Assembly (NCBI GenBank): GCA_946902985.2
Contig: OX336389.2
Coordinates: forward strand, 1,078,165,788 to 1,078,229,787
From: Meconema thalassinum
Taxonomy: Eukaryota > Arthropoda > Insecta > Orthoptera > Tettigoniidae
DNA: 64,000 nt
Reading direction: 5' to 3'
Shown here piece by piece: positions 11,412 to 23,198 of the stretch. A program made the position numbers and the translations under genes. The notes beneath the pieces are model-generated. The model was not told the origin of the DNA. It did not search any database and was given only the letters and a program-made list of their open reading frames with translations. Every line of letters begins with the position of its first letter. Within the stretch, counting starts at the first letter, position 1.

Positions 11412-11856
11412 TGTGACTGATCTGAGTTGAGCTGACCTCAGCATTTGGATTATTTTGGAAGTTCGTTGTCTGACGTCAGGAGTGACTTGTCACGCCTTTT
11501 TCCGGCTTACCATCCCTGCAGGTAGCATGGCATGATGGGTAATGTGTATGTGAATCACGTGTGATGGCGCTGTGTGGAGATATGTATATTTGGATTGATG
11601 GCCCTCCGATAGTTCTATTTCTTTATCTACGGGACTGGTGTAAACATGGCCCTTATTGGATCTTTATGCATTTATATGACGGAGAAGAAATTAGGTTGTG
11701 GCAGATATATTAAGGAGGTACCTCTCGATATTACCGACAGAGTATGAAGTGGGAACTCTGGACCTTCTCCTACCCCCACCCCTTGCGTGGAGTGGACAGT
11801 TGCTTTCCTGTCAAAGAGATTGTTGATGGATCGCTGCCGGAATATTTGCAAGTAAA
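11412..11856 (+). repeat. Partial LTR of element 1 (plus strand)
   Basis: It starts TGTGACTGATC, matching the outer ends of the LTRs at 13873 and 46620 (reverse strand). It matches the reverse complement of about 13440-13873 and stops abruptly where the minus-strand element begins, so most of this LTR is missing. Confidence 0.75.
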
Positions 11857-13873
11857 TCACAATAAATCCTCCCTAACATGACATGTTGATTTTGTCTGGA
11901 CATCGAGTCCTACGGCAATCTAAAAGCGTATTCATGTCACCTCTACTATCCATCTATAATCACCTCTAGCATATCATCCATTAACAATAATAAGTTTCAC
12001 TGACTTAATCATGACCCATCACCTTCAACTGTAGAAAACATATCACCACCAACGTCTTCGAAATTTCCAATGAATAAAGCCTAAAATATGGAAAACTCAC
12101 TAATCAATGTCGAAAACAGACACTAGTCCAGTTATAAAGTTAAAATAAATAAAATATCATTGATAACCTTCAATAATTCATAAATATCCTCGATCATAAT
12201 GTCGATAAAATATGCTATAGCTGCACATGAAAAATGCATTAAGTTCACATTCTACTAATGTGTCAAAGTTCTGTATCAAGTAATACGGCAATGCTCTAAA
12301 TAATGAACTTCTTATACTGCAAAATAAATTAAGCATATATTTTATACTCTAAACTATAGAAATCAGGTATATCATTCTGCGTTCCAAAAGAATAATTAAA
12401 TTCTATATTACGTTCTCAAGTTATTCATGTCATGGCTATTCGAAGCGGCTATTCATTCTTACGAAGTAAATAACAGAAATAGGCGTCTTACTATGTGCGG
12501 CTTTACGATGTAACGAGATCTCAGGCGGTATCGCTCTCCAGCGTCCGGCGGAGGCGTCCTCCATGCACATCAAGCGTCGCATGGCGGCGTCCTCCATGCG
12601 CCTCCATCCGCTTCCAGCGTCCAGAGGTAGCATCCTCCAACTCATCAGTGGCGGCGGTATCCCTCGACGTCAAGGGATCTGGCTCTGGTGATCATCTCAA
12701 ATATTTTGGTCCCCTAGGGATTATTGAGCGTCATGTTGTCACTGACAACCTTCACCTGATGTATATTCATTTCGCCCAATTTTAAATCTTTGATCAGATG
12801 TGTTCGTAACATAATTAAAGAGTTCATAAGAAAACCACTTCCAATGTCCACAGAGTTATGGTATTCAGGCCGGATCTCCTACTCGATTATGCGTGATTCT
12901 TTACGTACTGTAAGTCGGATGAATTTCACAGACTGTCCAAGCGTACAACGACCCCAGCTCACAAGGTCACATTGAATATCAACACGCTCAACATCTTCAC
13001 TCGCGACTCGAATAACCAGCAGGATTCAACTGTCATTGTTACCTATGCTCTCACAATACGAGCTAGAAGAGTAATGTTTTTTTCCTTTCGTTATTAGAAT
13101 ATATCGTCTTCACATAGATCAACTGTCCTATTTTTACTGGAATTTTGTATCTCACTGACGTAATTTTCATCGTATAATTTCTCTTTTAATTAACCTCTCT
13201 TACTTGTATAATCAATTGTTCTCAGTCCCGTAAGTCTTTTAACCCACAATGCACGTATTCGATACCTCATCTAACGTGAATCTTTCACAAGACTTCAAGC
13301 TATAACTCAAGCAGTAAAATGACAAGATCCAACCAACTGCTATACCTCTTGTAATTTTCACTCGCGACAATAGTTTGGCTGCCTGCCTTTCGTAACACGA
13401 CACTCATCCGACTGCCTGCCGTCGCATTGGCAGCGATCCAGCTAACTTTCTGGCAGCGATCCAACGAACACTCTCTGTGACAGGAAAGCAACTGTCCACT
13501 CCACGCAAGGGGATTAGGAGAAGGTCCAGAGTTCTCTCTCAATACTCTGTTGGACACATCCAGAAGAACCTCCTTAACATATCTGCCACAACCTAATTTC
13601 TTCTGTCATATGAATGCATAAAAATCCTATATGGGCCATGTGTACACCAGTCCCGTGGATAATGAAATAGAACTATCTGAGGGCCATCAATCCAAATATA
13701 CATATCTCTACACAGCACCATCACACAAGATTCACATACACTTTACCTATCATGCCATACTACCTGCAGGGATGGTAAGCCGGAAATAGGCGTGACAAGT
13801 CACTCCTGACGTCCGACAACGAACGTCCAAAATAATCCAAATGCTGAGATCAGCTCAACTCAGATCGGTCACA
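11857..13873 (-). repeat. LTR (3') of minus-strand gypsy element 2
   Basis: About 2.0 kb. The outer end (13863-13873 reversed) is TGTGACCGATC. It is homologous over nearly its full length to 38405-40128. It contains a GC-rich, CpG-rich segment of about 220 bp (near 12470-12690) that is missing from the copy at 38.4-40.1 kb, and a related GC-rich segment occurs in the LTR at 45.2 kb. The left boundary may be truncated where it meets element 1. Confidence 0.75.
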
Positions 13874-14039
13874 TATCACCCGTGGCCTGGAAAATATAAG
13901 CAAATGACTGATCTTATATTTCTATCCATAATATCCAGAAAAATCATGTGGTCGATCTATTTGTCAGCTCTTCTATGTTGACTCCTAGTGGGTTGGCATA
14001 TAATATTTCCTTAAATTAGCAGCAACGTACAGTACTTTC

Positions 14040-15721
14040 CAATAAGTGCGTCCATGATATTATCATCAACTTATTAGCAATTGTTGTCCAAACCTTGGGC
14101 TATTCTCTGAGGGCCAAAAAATAAACGAGAAAATTTTCCATACACCCTGAGTGGTAATTTTGATGAAATAGACTTGCGATTGAGAACCATATCACCAACT
14201 TGAAATGGTTCGCGTAATGGGTGACCAATATTTCTTCTCTCACTTTTTTCAGCTTGGAGCTGCATTCCCTCTCAGGCTAGTTCATTCCTTCTTTGCGCTG
14301 ACAGTACCAGTTCTGGTGGCGCCAGTATGATGTTATGCCATGGCCTACCAGGTCTCCGTCCATGGTGTAGAACATATCGGATCTGCCTCGTACTCTCATG
14401 CATTGTGGAATTCAGGAAACGTTCAATCACGGGAACTACCTCCATCCATCTATGATGCCGTTCGTGACAGAAAATTTGACGGGACTCCACGATCTCGGCC
14501 ATCACTCTCTCGACCGGGTTCCCTGCTCGATATCTCACAGGACTCAAGAAGTGCCTTATGCCGAGTCGTGCCATGACCATTTGAAATTCAGCACTCTTGA
14601 ACTGTGTACCGTGGTCACTCAAAATAAACTCAGATATACCTGCAGTCGGGATTACACCGGTTTCAATCCTCCGAATCACATAGCGCGATGTTGCCTTCCA
14701 GAGGGGATGTAGCATAACTGTCTTTGTGAACACATCCATCGTCACCAAAATCTACTGGTTAACTCTCGTTAACCTTGGTAGAGGGCCATAGAGATCCGTA
14801 GCCATCAATTCTGTGGGACGAGTTGGTATAATCGTCCTCGGGTTTTCCTTAGATAATTTTGACAGGAACTTTCATCTCTGACACATGTTACAGGTTCTAA
14901 TTTCAGCTCGAATAGTTTTTCCCATACATTCCCAGCTACACGTATCTCGAACGGCGTACAAGGTTTTATCTGACCCTCCATGCCCAATAGATCTGTGAGA
15001 CAGCCAAATTACCGCTGAAATTAATCTAGGTGGTATAAGATTGCGTAGCTTCGTATGGTCCTTATCGACGAATTTATGGATCACATCACCGGCGATATGG
15101 TAGTTTTGAGTGATCTTTGCCGTTTTAGCGTAGTCAGGGTCATCGTTACTCATACGATTCTTCAAGTACCTATATATCTGTCTCAGTGGGGTGTATCGCT
15201 TCTGAGTTTTGTTCAAGCGTTTAAACTTCACCAAAGATTCCTGATCGTCCCGGATTTACTCTATCTGGTGCATAGCATATTTCTCTCATGGATTCCTACT
15301 AAGAACATCCGCTAGAAAGTTATGCTTCCCTGGTCTATGAATAACCTCTACGTCAAACTGCTGTAGGAAAAGGTTCCAACGTGTAATCCTTTCACTTGAG
15401 AGATCTGATTTCAGCATGAATTGCAACGCACGGTGATCCGTCACAACCATGACCTCATGCCCTAGAAGAATTTTATTTCAGGTCTGCTAAGCATTTATTT
15501 TAGCCAACACCTCTAGTTACGTAACAAAGTAACTCAGTTCATTCTCCCGCAGTTTTCTGATAGTAATAGCGAAATAATGATGCTTATACTCGTCGCCGAA
15601 CTGGTACAGCATAGAGCTCACTCCTACTTTCGACCCATCAGTGTCCTTGAAAAGTCAGGATACTCCAACTTGACGTTATCAATAAGCATCTGCTTAGCTT
15701 TGGTAAAAGCCTCCTCACAGG
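14040..15721 (-). pseudogene. pol: Gypsy element 2 pol, C-terminal part (RNase H end, integrase)
   Basis: Read on the minus strand from 15721: the end of the RT/RNase H region (CEEAFTKAK block), RNase H remnants to about 15300, the integrase zinc-binding module in the ORF 15234-14872 (HRSIGHGG, then CNMCQR: an H2C2 finger), the catalytic core in 14748-14272 (D in MDVF, D in SDHGTQF, E in NPVERVMA) and the FQVGDMVL tail in 14265-14074. Frame changes separate the ORFs, so it is dead. The upstream half of the same gene (RT, protease, gag) continues at 33690 and beyond: the reading frame stops at one side of the nested gypsy insertion and resumes at the other. Next in sense direction is the LTR at 13873. 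Confidence 0.85.
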
Positions 15722-17569
15722 TGAACCGTTTTTTATCAGGTTCATTATTTTTTTTCTCATATTATTATTATTATTATTATTATTATTGTTATCATTTCCT
15801 TCATGTCGCATTATTGTGACATACGTTTCTCTGTCACTCTTACTGCGTTCAAACTTAGTAATTCTGCGTAGACGTTTCACCAGATGGTGAAACTTTTCAC
15901 CCCTACTAACACAATTTTACCATTGGTTGAAGCACTACTTGTTGTCAGGCTTCGCTATTGGGCCCCCTCCACCCATGTATACGGAGAGGGGATGTTCGTC
16001 GTATCTACGAATTACTTTTCTCGGGCGCGTTACTGCGTTCTTTAAGAGAAGGTTTCTTCCTTCAAATTTCGGCCGTCATGTAAGACGGACGTGTGTGCAC
16101 GGGTCGGGATTTCGCCCGCACCCAGAAAGCAACTAAATGTAAGTACGATTCAGTCATTGAATTTATCTAACTTGAGGTCATTTTAAATTTCTGTTTCTCC
16201 ATACTTTTTCATTTTGTGTCTCCTTTGATTCACTTATAATTTTCCTTTCTTATGGTGATGTGAATTCGATCCATGAACCCAAGTCCCTTCGCCTTTGTTT
16301 ACGTTAGTTTAGCGAAGTCTCTGTGTTTATTTGTCTTCCCTCCCTTTCATGTAATCGGTTTTATTTTTACGTAAATCTCTCAGGTCTGAAATATCTGCTA
16401 TTTTTCAACGAGGCTTAATTATGCTCTGTATTGCGTCACCACCTGGTTCGACGTTCTGTTGAGACGACCTCCGTTGGATTGTCGCATCAGAGCCTTGTTT
16501 TTTGTGGATGGAATCAGCGAAGTTACGGAACTGAGTCTCACGTCTTCAGCTTGATCCTCCCTCTGTTTTATTGAAACGTATGTGAGCGATGGTCGTTGTG
16601 CTAATCACTGTCCATGCGCCACATTACTTTCTTTGTTTCTTCGTATGTCGTTGTATTTCGACATTTCTACCTCCACGTAAGCCTATATTTTCCTACAAAG
16701 CATATTTCTTAGGTGATTGATTTTTTTCTTTTATTTCCTCTCCCGGTAATGTCAAGTAATTTAATGTAATTTTCATTTCGTTTATTTTTATGTGTTAATT
16801 TTGTGTTACTTCCTCTGACTTCGTTATATTACGTAACTCAGTGTCATCCCCCACCCCCCGTTTCCCTACATACGCACACCTCCACTCCCCACGCTTTTAC
16901 CCCTATCCCATGATTTCACAACATCATAAACGCCGCAGTTCTGTTTTTATGCTAGCAGTCCAGATCATGTCATCTCTGTAAGTAGTCGTTCTTGTAATCT
17001 ATCCCACGAATTTCTTTAATTTCTTTAATTTTGCTTCATCTTTTTTAAGTTTTATTATTGAATCGCGTTTCCAATTAGTTGCTATTATGATTTGAATGTA
17101 TTTCTAGATTCCTTTTATTTTACATTTAAGTTGCTCGTGTTTTACTTTCATTTCTAATTTGTAATCAGTACACATGTGTTTATTTTATTATTAATTTATT
17201 TTTATTCAGTAAGTACAATATTTGCTTCTGTCTTATGATTTCTCGTATTTGAGTTCCTCGTTTGTCTTTAGATTCGACATAGTCTTGGCTTCACACTGTA
17301 GAGAAGTTAAGACTAACACGACCTCTGGGACCTTTGCTCTATTACTTAAGTTTGATTTTTCCTTTTGATTTTATCTTAAACATTTGTTTTAGCTTACTTT
17401 CTGTGGAAGTCATCTTTCTTTCGATTCGGAATCTTGGGCCCAGCACGCATTGAAAGAATTATTCCTTCCTCGTTCCCTACGTGATCCTGTTTAGTTTTTG
17501 TTGTTTTTGCTTCCACTGTATTCCTCATGCCTCTGCTATTTTGTTTAATGTAAAAGCACAAACGGTGCA
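15722..17569 (+). repeat. 5' LTR of nested gypsy element 3
   Basis: 1848 bp, from TGAACCG to CGGTGCA (an imperfect 7-bp terminal inverted pair). It is nearly identical to the 3' LTR (27608-29112 plus 33341-33689), with scattered substitutions only. It contains a TAT microsatellite (about 15761-15787). The polyasparagine-like antisense ORFs and the 69-codon ORF at 15927 recur in the other LTR and are not judged to be genes. Confidence 0.93.
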
Positions 17570-17571
17570 AA

Positions 17572-17583
17572 TGGTATCAGAGC
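17572..17583 (+). promoter_or_regulatory. Primer binding site, initiator tRNA-Met type
   Basis: TGGTATCAGAGC, two bases after the LTR, is the standard sequence complementary to the 3' end of initiator methionine tRNA, used to prime minus-strand DNA synthesis. The leader from 17584 to 17879 has no other visible feature. Confidence 0.85.
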
Positions 17584-17879
17584 TAAGGTTACGCGCGAAA
17601 TCGTCCCCTTTAGGTTACCAAACTTATATTATTTTTGCAATTATTACAATGTTGTCTTTCTGAGTTTAAGATACCTGTACTGAATTGTTCCCCCATCCCC
17701 GAAGAAAGTGTGGAGTGTGAAAGCATTTCTCGAGTGAAGACATCCAAAGAATCTAGTTCCGAGGTGAAGAGTGCAACAAGTTAGTGAGTACTTCGTAACG
17801 CTGGAATAGGACACATTACGGTATTGTGACCTTTATTTTACTAAGTTAAAGTGTTTTACTTTTCTCCTCGTCTATTGTC

Positions 17880-18967
17880 ATGTCTAAGTCAGAATTTTCA
17901 CCCGTCAAAAAGGAGTTAAATTTTATGGGCCTTGAATCCTTAACAATGCCCACGCCACTATTGCAAGATACGACACAGGACCTGCTAATGATAGACCCTC
18001 CCCTTTTAGATTGCTCCATCGCCCCTGTTGGTACTGTTAATAGTGCTCGCCACAACGAAAATGTTGCATCAGTGGTGAGTAGGTGGGGTTTGACGTTTTC
18101 CGGAGAAGACAATACCTCATCAGTTTTTTGTTTTATCCAACGTGTGGAGGAATTGTGTTATTGTCACGATATTCATCCCGACAGTATTGTACGTTGCTTA
18201 CCTATTCTTTTGTCTGGAAAAGCGCTGATGTGGCATCGCACTTCTCCAAATTTTTATAAGTCATGGGACGAATTTGTTGGTTGCATTAAGGACCGTTTCA
18301 CGCCACAAGATTTCAATTTGGCTCTCAAACAAGAAATATACTCCCGTACTCAGGCTCCTGGAGAGATGATCGACGATTATGTAACCGCAGTCCGTCTGTT
18401 AGCAGCGAACCTCCCTCAACCCTTTCATCCCAGGGATCTATTGGAAATTGTATACAGGAATTTAAATCCCACTTATAAATACTTCATTCGGCGTACATCC
18501 GTCTTTTCCATCGAGGACATCATATTGCAAGGCCGTGAGTATGAATCAAATGCACGAGCCTGTTCGAACTATACTCCACCTCCAAGAGCCGATAATACGA
18601 TTTTCCCCGAGTTAGCCTACTCCCCCAGACAACACTGTCTAGCCCAGCTGTCGACCGAACAAATGACAACACCGTACGGTTTAAGCCGTCCGCTCGCCGT
18701 GCTGAGCCCCTTTCTAGGAATTCTAATCCAAACCCTTCTGTGGCTCGTAATTCATCTGCTGTCTCCCGTGAACGGACTACAAACAACCCAACAGCAGTCA
18801 CACGTAATGTTTCCTCTGGTCGCATAACTTGTCGGAACTGTAATGAACTTGGACATCATTTTAACATGTGTTCTTTGAAACGTCGAAAATTCTGTTTCGG
18901 CTGTGGGATGAATGAGGTCACGACTCGTTCCTGTCCGAATTGTAATTCCAACCAGGTAAACTCATAG
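17880..18967 (+). pseudogene. gag: Gag of gypsy element 3, one frameshift
   Basis: This is the structural protein of the retroelement particle. The first ORF (17880 to about 18650) carries the retrotransposon gag core: a DEFVGCIKDRF block and a helical region ending near REYESNA. The frame then shifts. A second frame (closing at 18967) carries the nucleic-acid-binding end: one good CCHC knuckle, CRNCNELGHHFNMC, and a second degenerate one, CFGCGMNEVTTRSC, that lacks the His. A Pro/Ser/Arg-rich linker lies between. The frame change lies in the linker and could be decay. Programmed shifting is less likely because no classic slippery site is obvious. Pol follows within 75 bases in the third frame. 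Confidence 0.85.
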
Positions 18968-19038
18968 GGAGGTGTTCTGAGTTCGACTCCCGGAGCAGTC
19001 CTCCATCCAAACTTGACAATGCATCTAACTTTAATGTT

Positions 19039-22000
19039 GTGTTACAACCAGGAGTCTCAGTAAATTTCAATAATATCTCGGCACCTGCTATTTTGGATAC
19101 AGGCGCCACCAAAAATTTCATCCACCGTTCAGTGGAAGATGGCATTCGCACTTCACAAAAACACCCCATACAAAATAAATGTCAGTTCCTGTCTGCGAGA
19201 TCGTCAGTTATCGACGTTGCCGAAACTATTTTATGTCGCATTAAAATTCACGGATTTTCTTGGAAACATGTTTTTCATGTGGTCAACAATCTCTCCACTC
19301 AATGTATTCTAGGAATTGACGTTATGCATAAAACTGGTATGCAGTTGGATTTTATTAACGATTCATTTTGTTTCAAATTTCGATCAGATAAAATGTTCCC
19401 CTTTGAAGAATGTACTTCTAACTCCGTTGATGTGTCTCCTGTATTTTCCGTACATCTTCCATTAACTTTGATGACCGAGCAACGTGATACTCTGAATGAT
19501 TTAGTTGAGGAATTTTCTGATGCCCTCACAGAAGATTTAGGTTCTGCTGTAAATCACGAATGCCACATTGACTTGAGCGATAATGTACCTGTTCGAAGTC
19601 CTCCATTTCCTTGTAATCCGCCTAAGCTCTTGGCCATGAAAAAGTATATCAAAGATTTGCAAGATCAGGGAGTAGTGGTTCCTTTCAAATCGGCTTATGG
19701 GTCTCCTGCTTTCTTAATTCCCAAGAAAGAAGAGGGCGAGTACCGGCTAGTCGTAGACTACCGAAAATTGAACAAGAAGGTAGTCTTTGATAACTTCCCA
19801 CTGCCTACTATTGAGAGTGCTTTTCAGCATTTCCACGGGGCCAATGTGTATTCGATAATTGATCTAAATAGTGTACATTATCAAATTCCTTTGGATGCTG
19901 AGAGTCGCGACTTCACTGCTTTTAACACCCCTTTCGGATTATATAATTTCACGCGTCTCCCGATGGGTTTAGCTGTTGGTGCGCAAGTCCTCAGTCGCGT
20001 GCTAGACGACATCTTGGGAGACCTGAAGTTCAATTTTGTATTTAATTATCTTGACGATTTAGTCGTATACAGCAGATCTTTTGAGGAACATGTCGTTCAT
20101 CTTAGGGTAGTTTTCTCCCGCCTCAGGAAGGCCGGTCTCACTATCAATCCAAAAAGGACCTCTTTGGGCTGCACTCAAATTAAATTTCTGGGCCACATTC
20201 TGTCAGCCGATGGTATCCGTGTCATACCCGAGCGCGCAGATTGCATTCAGCAGTTACTTGTACCCACCACAGTTAAGGCCTTGAGAAGAGTAATGGGTAT
20301 GTTCACGTTCTATTCTCGTTTTATCAAAAACTTCTCTGACATTTCGGCACCTCTAAATGCTCTCAAAAAGAAGAATGTGAAATTTGTGTGGGGGCCAGAA
20401 CAGGACAAAGCTTTCAATGTTTTGAAAGAAGCCCTTATGTCAGCACCAGTACTGCACACGCCTGATTTCGAATCAGCTTTCTTTTTACATTGTGACGCCA
20501 GTGATTTGGCCATTTCTAGTGTTTTGAGCCAGCGTGTGGATGGAAAATTTGCGCCAGTGGCCTTCGCGAGTCGTATGTTAAATCAACATGAACGACGTTA
20601 CTCAATTTTCGAGAAGGAAAGTCTTGCTGTGGTTTTTGGATGCGAAAAGTTCAGGACTTTTTTGGAACACCGTCATTTTACTGTTTTTGCCGACAATGAG
20701 ACTTTGCAATGGAGTCTTTCTCACGTAAAAAAGCTTGGACGCATCAACAGGTGGATTTTGAGGTTGTCATCTTTTACGTTTGATATCATCCACGTAAAAG
20801 GGAGTGAGAACCCGGTAGCTGACTGCCTGTCACGCATGTTTGAAGAGACCCCTAGGACTCCAATCGAGAGCGTTTCTATCAGTACACCACTTCAAGAAAA
20901 TCTTTTCGTATTGCAACATTGTCCTTGGTCTTTTGTGGATATCCGTAAATTCCAGTATGAGGACCCATTTTGCACTGACCTCCGTGCAAAAATTGCAAAC
21001 CAAGATCCGGCAGTAAGCAACTTTTGTGTTCGAAATGATGTTATTGGCTATATTCTTCCTAACTCTTCTAAATTTAGAATTTTTGCTCCATTAGCAGTAC
21101 GTGATATGCTTTTGACATATTATCATGATTCTGCACTGGGAACTCATGCAGGGATGCAGCGCACTTTCCGTAAGATATCCGGTGAATTTTATTGGCCCTC
21201 AATTAAGGTAGATGCTTTTGCTCATGTCAGAAGATCTTTTACCTGCCAGCGTTCTAAACCTGCCCAGAACACTCGTGTTGGCTTCCACCAAGCCGGTATT
21301 GTCACTCGTCCCGGCGAACGCCTTTTCATTGATTACTTTGGTCCAGTCGTGAGATCGAAATCTGGCAATCAAGCCATTTTAACTGTCATTGATGGTTTTT
21401 CGAAGTTTGTTTGGTTATTTCCAGTAAAGAATATCACTTCTCAGACTACCATCCATTTCTTGTCTATATATATATTTGGAGTTTTTGGTCCTCCCAAGTA
21501 CCTTGTGTCAGATAACGCCTCTGTGTTCCGTTCCAAAGCTTTTGAAACTATGGTATTTAACTGGGGCATCCAACATATTTTCTTATCACCACATCGACCG
21601 CAGGGAAATCACGTAGAGCGTTTTCACAAAAACTTGAAGGCTTGTATGTCCGCTTTTCACAATGCCGATCAAACCTCCTGGGATACGAACGTACAGTATT
21701 TCAGTCTCGGGTTCAATACCTCTTTCCATTCGTCCGTTCAAACTACTCCAGCTGAATTATTCCTAGGCCGAACGCTTGTCGACCCCTTGCTACTCAAATG
21801 GAAAATTGAATATCTTTCTGAACATTGTCGCACTACCTCTGTTGCTCAAAAATGGGCCATCGCTACCGGTCACCTCAAGAAAGCAAAAGCCAGAGTGGCG
21901 AAGCGTTACAACCTAGGCCGTCATGACGTTAAATTCCAAATTGGGGACAAAGTTTTGTGTCGTTTACATCTTTTGAGTGACGCTACCAAACAAATTTCCA

Positions 22001-22137
22001 GTAAGCTGTGCTTACGTTGGTCAACTCCCAAGACTATTGCACGTTTTTTAAATCCTGTCTCAGTTGAGTTGGTGGACGATCACGATAATTCAGTGACTTC
22101 GGCCCACGTCACGCAGTTGAAAAATTTTGTCAAATGA
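19039..22137 (+). CDS. pol: Pol polyprotein of gypsy element 3 (PR-RT-RH-IN), 1032 codons open
   Basis: This is the replication and integration enzyme set of a Ty3/gypsy element, uninterrupted over the whole length. Order: aspartic protease (DTGA, Asp20); reverse transcriptase with DLNSVHYQIPL and the catalytic YLDD at residues 337-340; RNase H with HCDASD near 484 and ADNETLQW; integrase zinc finger (H near 697, THAG, then SFTCQ); integrase core with D765, D825 (SDNAS) and E860 (HVERF), giving the D,D-35-E spacing class; and a basic tail with FQIGDKVLC. Oddity: the first Cys of the usual CxxC in the integrase finger is replaced (RRSFTCQ), which may weaken zinc binding. The start is uncertain: no ATG lies just before the protease, so it is probably made by frameshift from gag or from a non-ATG start. 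The open length and near-identical LTRs mark a young insertion. Confidence 0.93.
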   Translation: MLQPGVSVNFNNISAPAILDTGATKNFIHRSVEDGIRTSQKHPIQNKCQFLSARSSVIDVAETILCRIKIHGFSWKHVFHVVNNLSTQCILGIDVMHKTGMQLDFINDSFCFKFRSDKMFPFEECTSNSVDVSPVFSVHLPLTLMTEQRDTLNDLVEEFSDALTEDLGSAVNHECHIDLSDNVPVRSPPFPCNPPKLLAMKKYIKDLQDQGVVVPFKSAYGSPAFLIPKKEEGEYRLVVDYRKLNKKVVFDNFPLPTIESAFQHFHGANVYSIIDLNSVHYQIPLDAESRDFTAFNTPFGLYNFTRLPMGLAVGAQVLSRVLDDILGDLKFNFVFNYLDDLVVYSRSFEEHVVHLRVVFSRLRKAGLTINPKRTSLGCTQIKFLGHILSADGIRVIPERADCIQQLLVPTTVKALRRVMGMFTFYSRFIKNFSDISAPLNALKKKNVKFVWGPEQDKAFNVLKEALMSAPVLHTPDFESAFFLHCDASDLAISSVLSQRVDGKFAPVAFASRMLNQHERRYSIFEKESLAVVFGCEKFRTFLEHRHFTVFADNETLQWSLSHVKKLGRINRWILRLSSFTFDIIHVKGSENPVADCLSRMFEETPRTPIESVSISTPLQENLFVLQHCPWSFVDIRKFQYEDPFCTDLRAKIANQDPAVSNFCVRNDVIGYILPNSSKFRIFAPLAVRDMLLTYYHDSALGTHAGMQRTFRKISGEFYWPSIKVDAFAHVRRSFTCQRSKPAQNTRVGFHQAGIVTRPGERLFIDYFGPVVRSKSGNQAILTVIDGFSKFVWLFPVKNITSQTTIHFLSIYIFGVFGPPKYLVSDNASVFRSKAFETMVFNWGIQHIFLSPHRPQGNHVERFHKNLKACMSAFHNADQTSWDTNVQYFSLGFNTSFHSSVQTTPAELFLGRTLVDPLLLKWKIEYLSEHCRTTSVAQKWAIATGHLKKAKARVAKRYNLGRHDVKFQIGDKVLCRLHLLSDATKQISSKLCLRWSTPKTIARFLNPVSVELVDDHDNSVTSAHVTQLKNFVK

Positions 22138-22340
22138 TCTTGTGGAGTTCACTTCGCTATATTGTTGTATTTTTGTTTTCCTTTTATTCTAATTGGATGC
22201 CCGAGCTCCTTAATAGCCAACCTAGCATGAGTGCCTATTCAGATCTTAATTCGTGTGCTTCCTTTTCATTTATTCCTGTGACAAGACAGGAGATACCCGT
22301 GGCCTCTTTCTCGTACGCGAGTGTGTCGTGAATACTTGAC
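22138..22340. other. Gypsy element 3 post-pol region, left part
   Basis: This is noncoding internal sequence directly after the pol stop. A 65-codon ORF here has no recognisable feature. The region continues at 22751-23115 and 27010-27607 on the far sides of later insertions. Confidence 0.5.
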
Positions 22341-22351
22341 ATCTCTGTCGA

Positions 22352-22739
22352 AGTTTTATTAAGAGAACAGTACCCCTCCATACCAAGCCAGACGTCCGGC
22401 GTGTGTCACTCTGGAAACAAGTAGTACCAGAGGGGTTTACCCCTAAAGAAGAACTGAGCAGTGGTAGTCATTTGCCTTATACCACCTGGAGGTCCTTAAA
22501 CCGGATGAGAACAGGAGTGCCTAAGTGTCGTAGCAACCTTGTGAAGTGGGGTTATGCAGAAGATCCACGATGTGCCTGTGGAGAAATCCAGACTCCACAA
22601 CACCTGCTCACGTGCAAAGATCTTAATGAATCCTGCAGCCAGGAAGACCTTATGTTGGCCACAGACCGAGGGATAAGAGCTGCAGAGTTCTGGAAAGGTA
22701 GAATTTAGTGTGTCTCCCAGACACGGAAGGTAAGTAAGT
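22352..22739 (+). mobile_element. 5'-truncated non-LTR retrotransposon tail, 11-bp TSD
   Basis: This 388-bp insert has direct repeats atctctgtcga at 22341-22351 and 22740-22750, and the tail ends (taag)n. The ORF 22403-22708 encodes the C-terminal end of a LINE ORF2: an LNRMRTGVPKCRSNLVKWGY block and a CxC...H...C cluster (CACGEIQTPQHLLTC), a layout seen at the ends of several insect LINE polyproteins. No RT remains. It landed in gypsy element 3 after pol. Confidence 0.88.
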
Positions 22740-22750
22740 ATCTCTGTCGA

Positions 22751-23106
22751 GTTATATGTTTGCCTGAGGCTGTCAGCATGTACCTGGTCGGTCACTTTTA
22801 GTAACACCCGCATGCCTACTCCTCTTTTGTTCTGCTCCTCGGCTTAACTGCCATTGTTCGGCGACAGACAAGGACCCTTCAACACTTCCTGCTTTACCTT
22901 GTAGGAACTTTCGATTTATTTTAAATTTATTGATGTAATTGACTTTTTGTGTCATGGTTTTGAGATATCATGTACTTTTGTGTCATCTTGGTTTTGATTT
23001 TTACTGTGAGATCATGTATTTTGTTTTATTTTAAATGGTCAAGTGTTCTTAGAATGTCGTGTTTAGTCTAGCAACCATCCAGACGGGCAGCGAGTAACAA
23101 CAAGCA
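22751..23106. other. Gypsy element 3 internal noncoding region, middle part
   Basis: This is T-rich sequence between the LINE fragment and the P-like transposon. It has no gene. It ends in gtctgcgtg, the P-element target site. Confidence 0.5.
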
Positions 23107-23115
23107 GTCTGCGTG

Positions 23116-23198
23116 CAAGGTTAGTAGAAGAGAGGTTGGCTCGTAACTTGCCTTCCACTGGCAGTAGGGTGGGGGTAACGCGTCATCGGGCCTGCGAG
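23116..23198 (+). repeat. Left terminal inverted repeat of P-like transposon
   Basis: It pairs with 26921-27000 reversed. Identity is strongest in the outer 33 bases and again in the innermost ten (CGGGCCTGC). Confidence 0.88.

Noticed and set aside
15638..15880. Poly-Asn ORF (also at 27545-27772)
   Set aside because: It comes from the TAT microsatellite inside the gypsy LTRs; no coding signal.
15927..16136. 69-codon ORF repeated at 27819-28028
   Set aside because: It is preserved only because the two LTRs are near-identical; not evidence of a gene.
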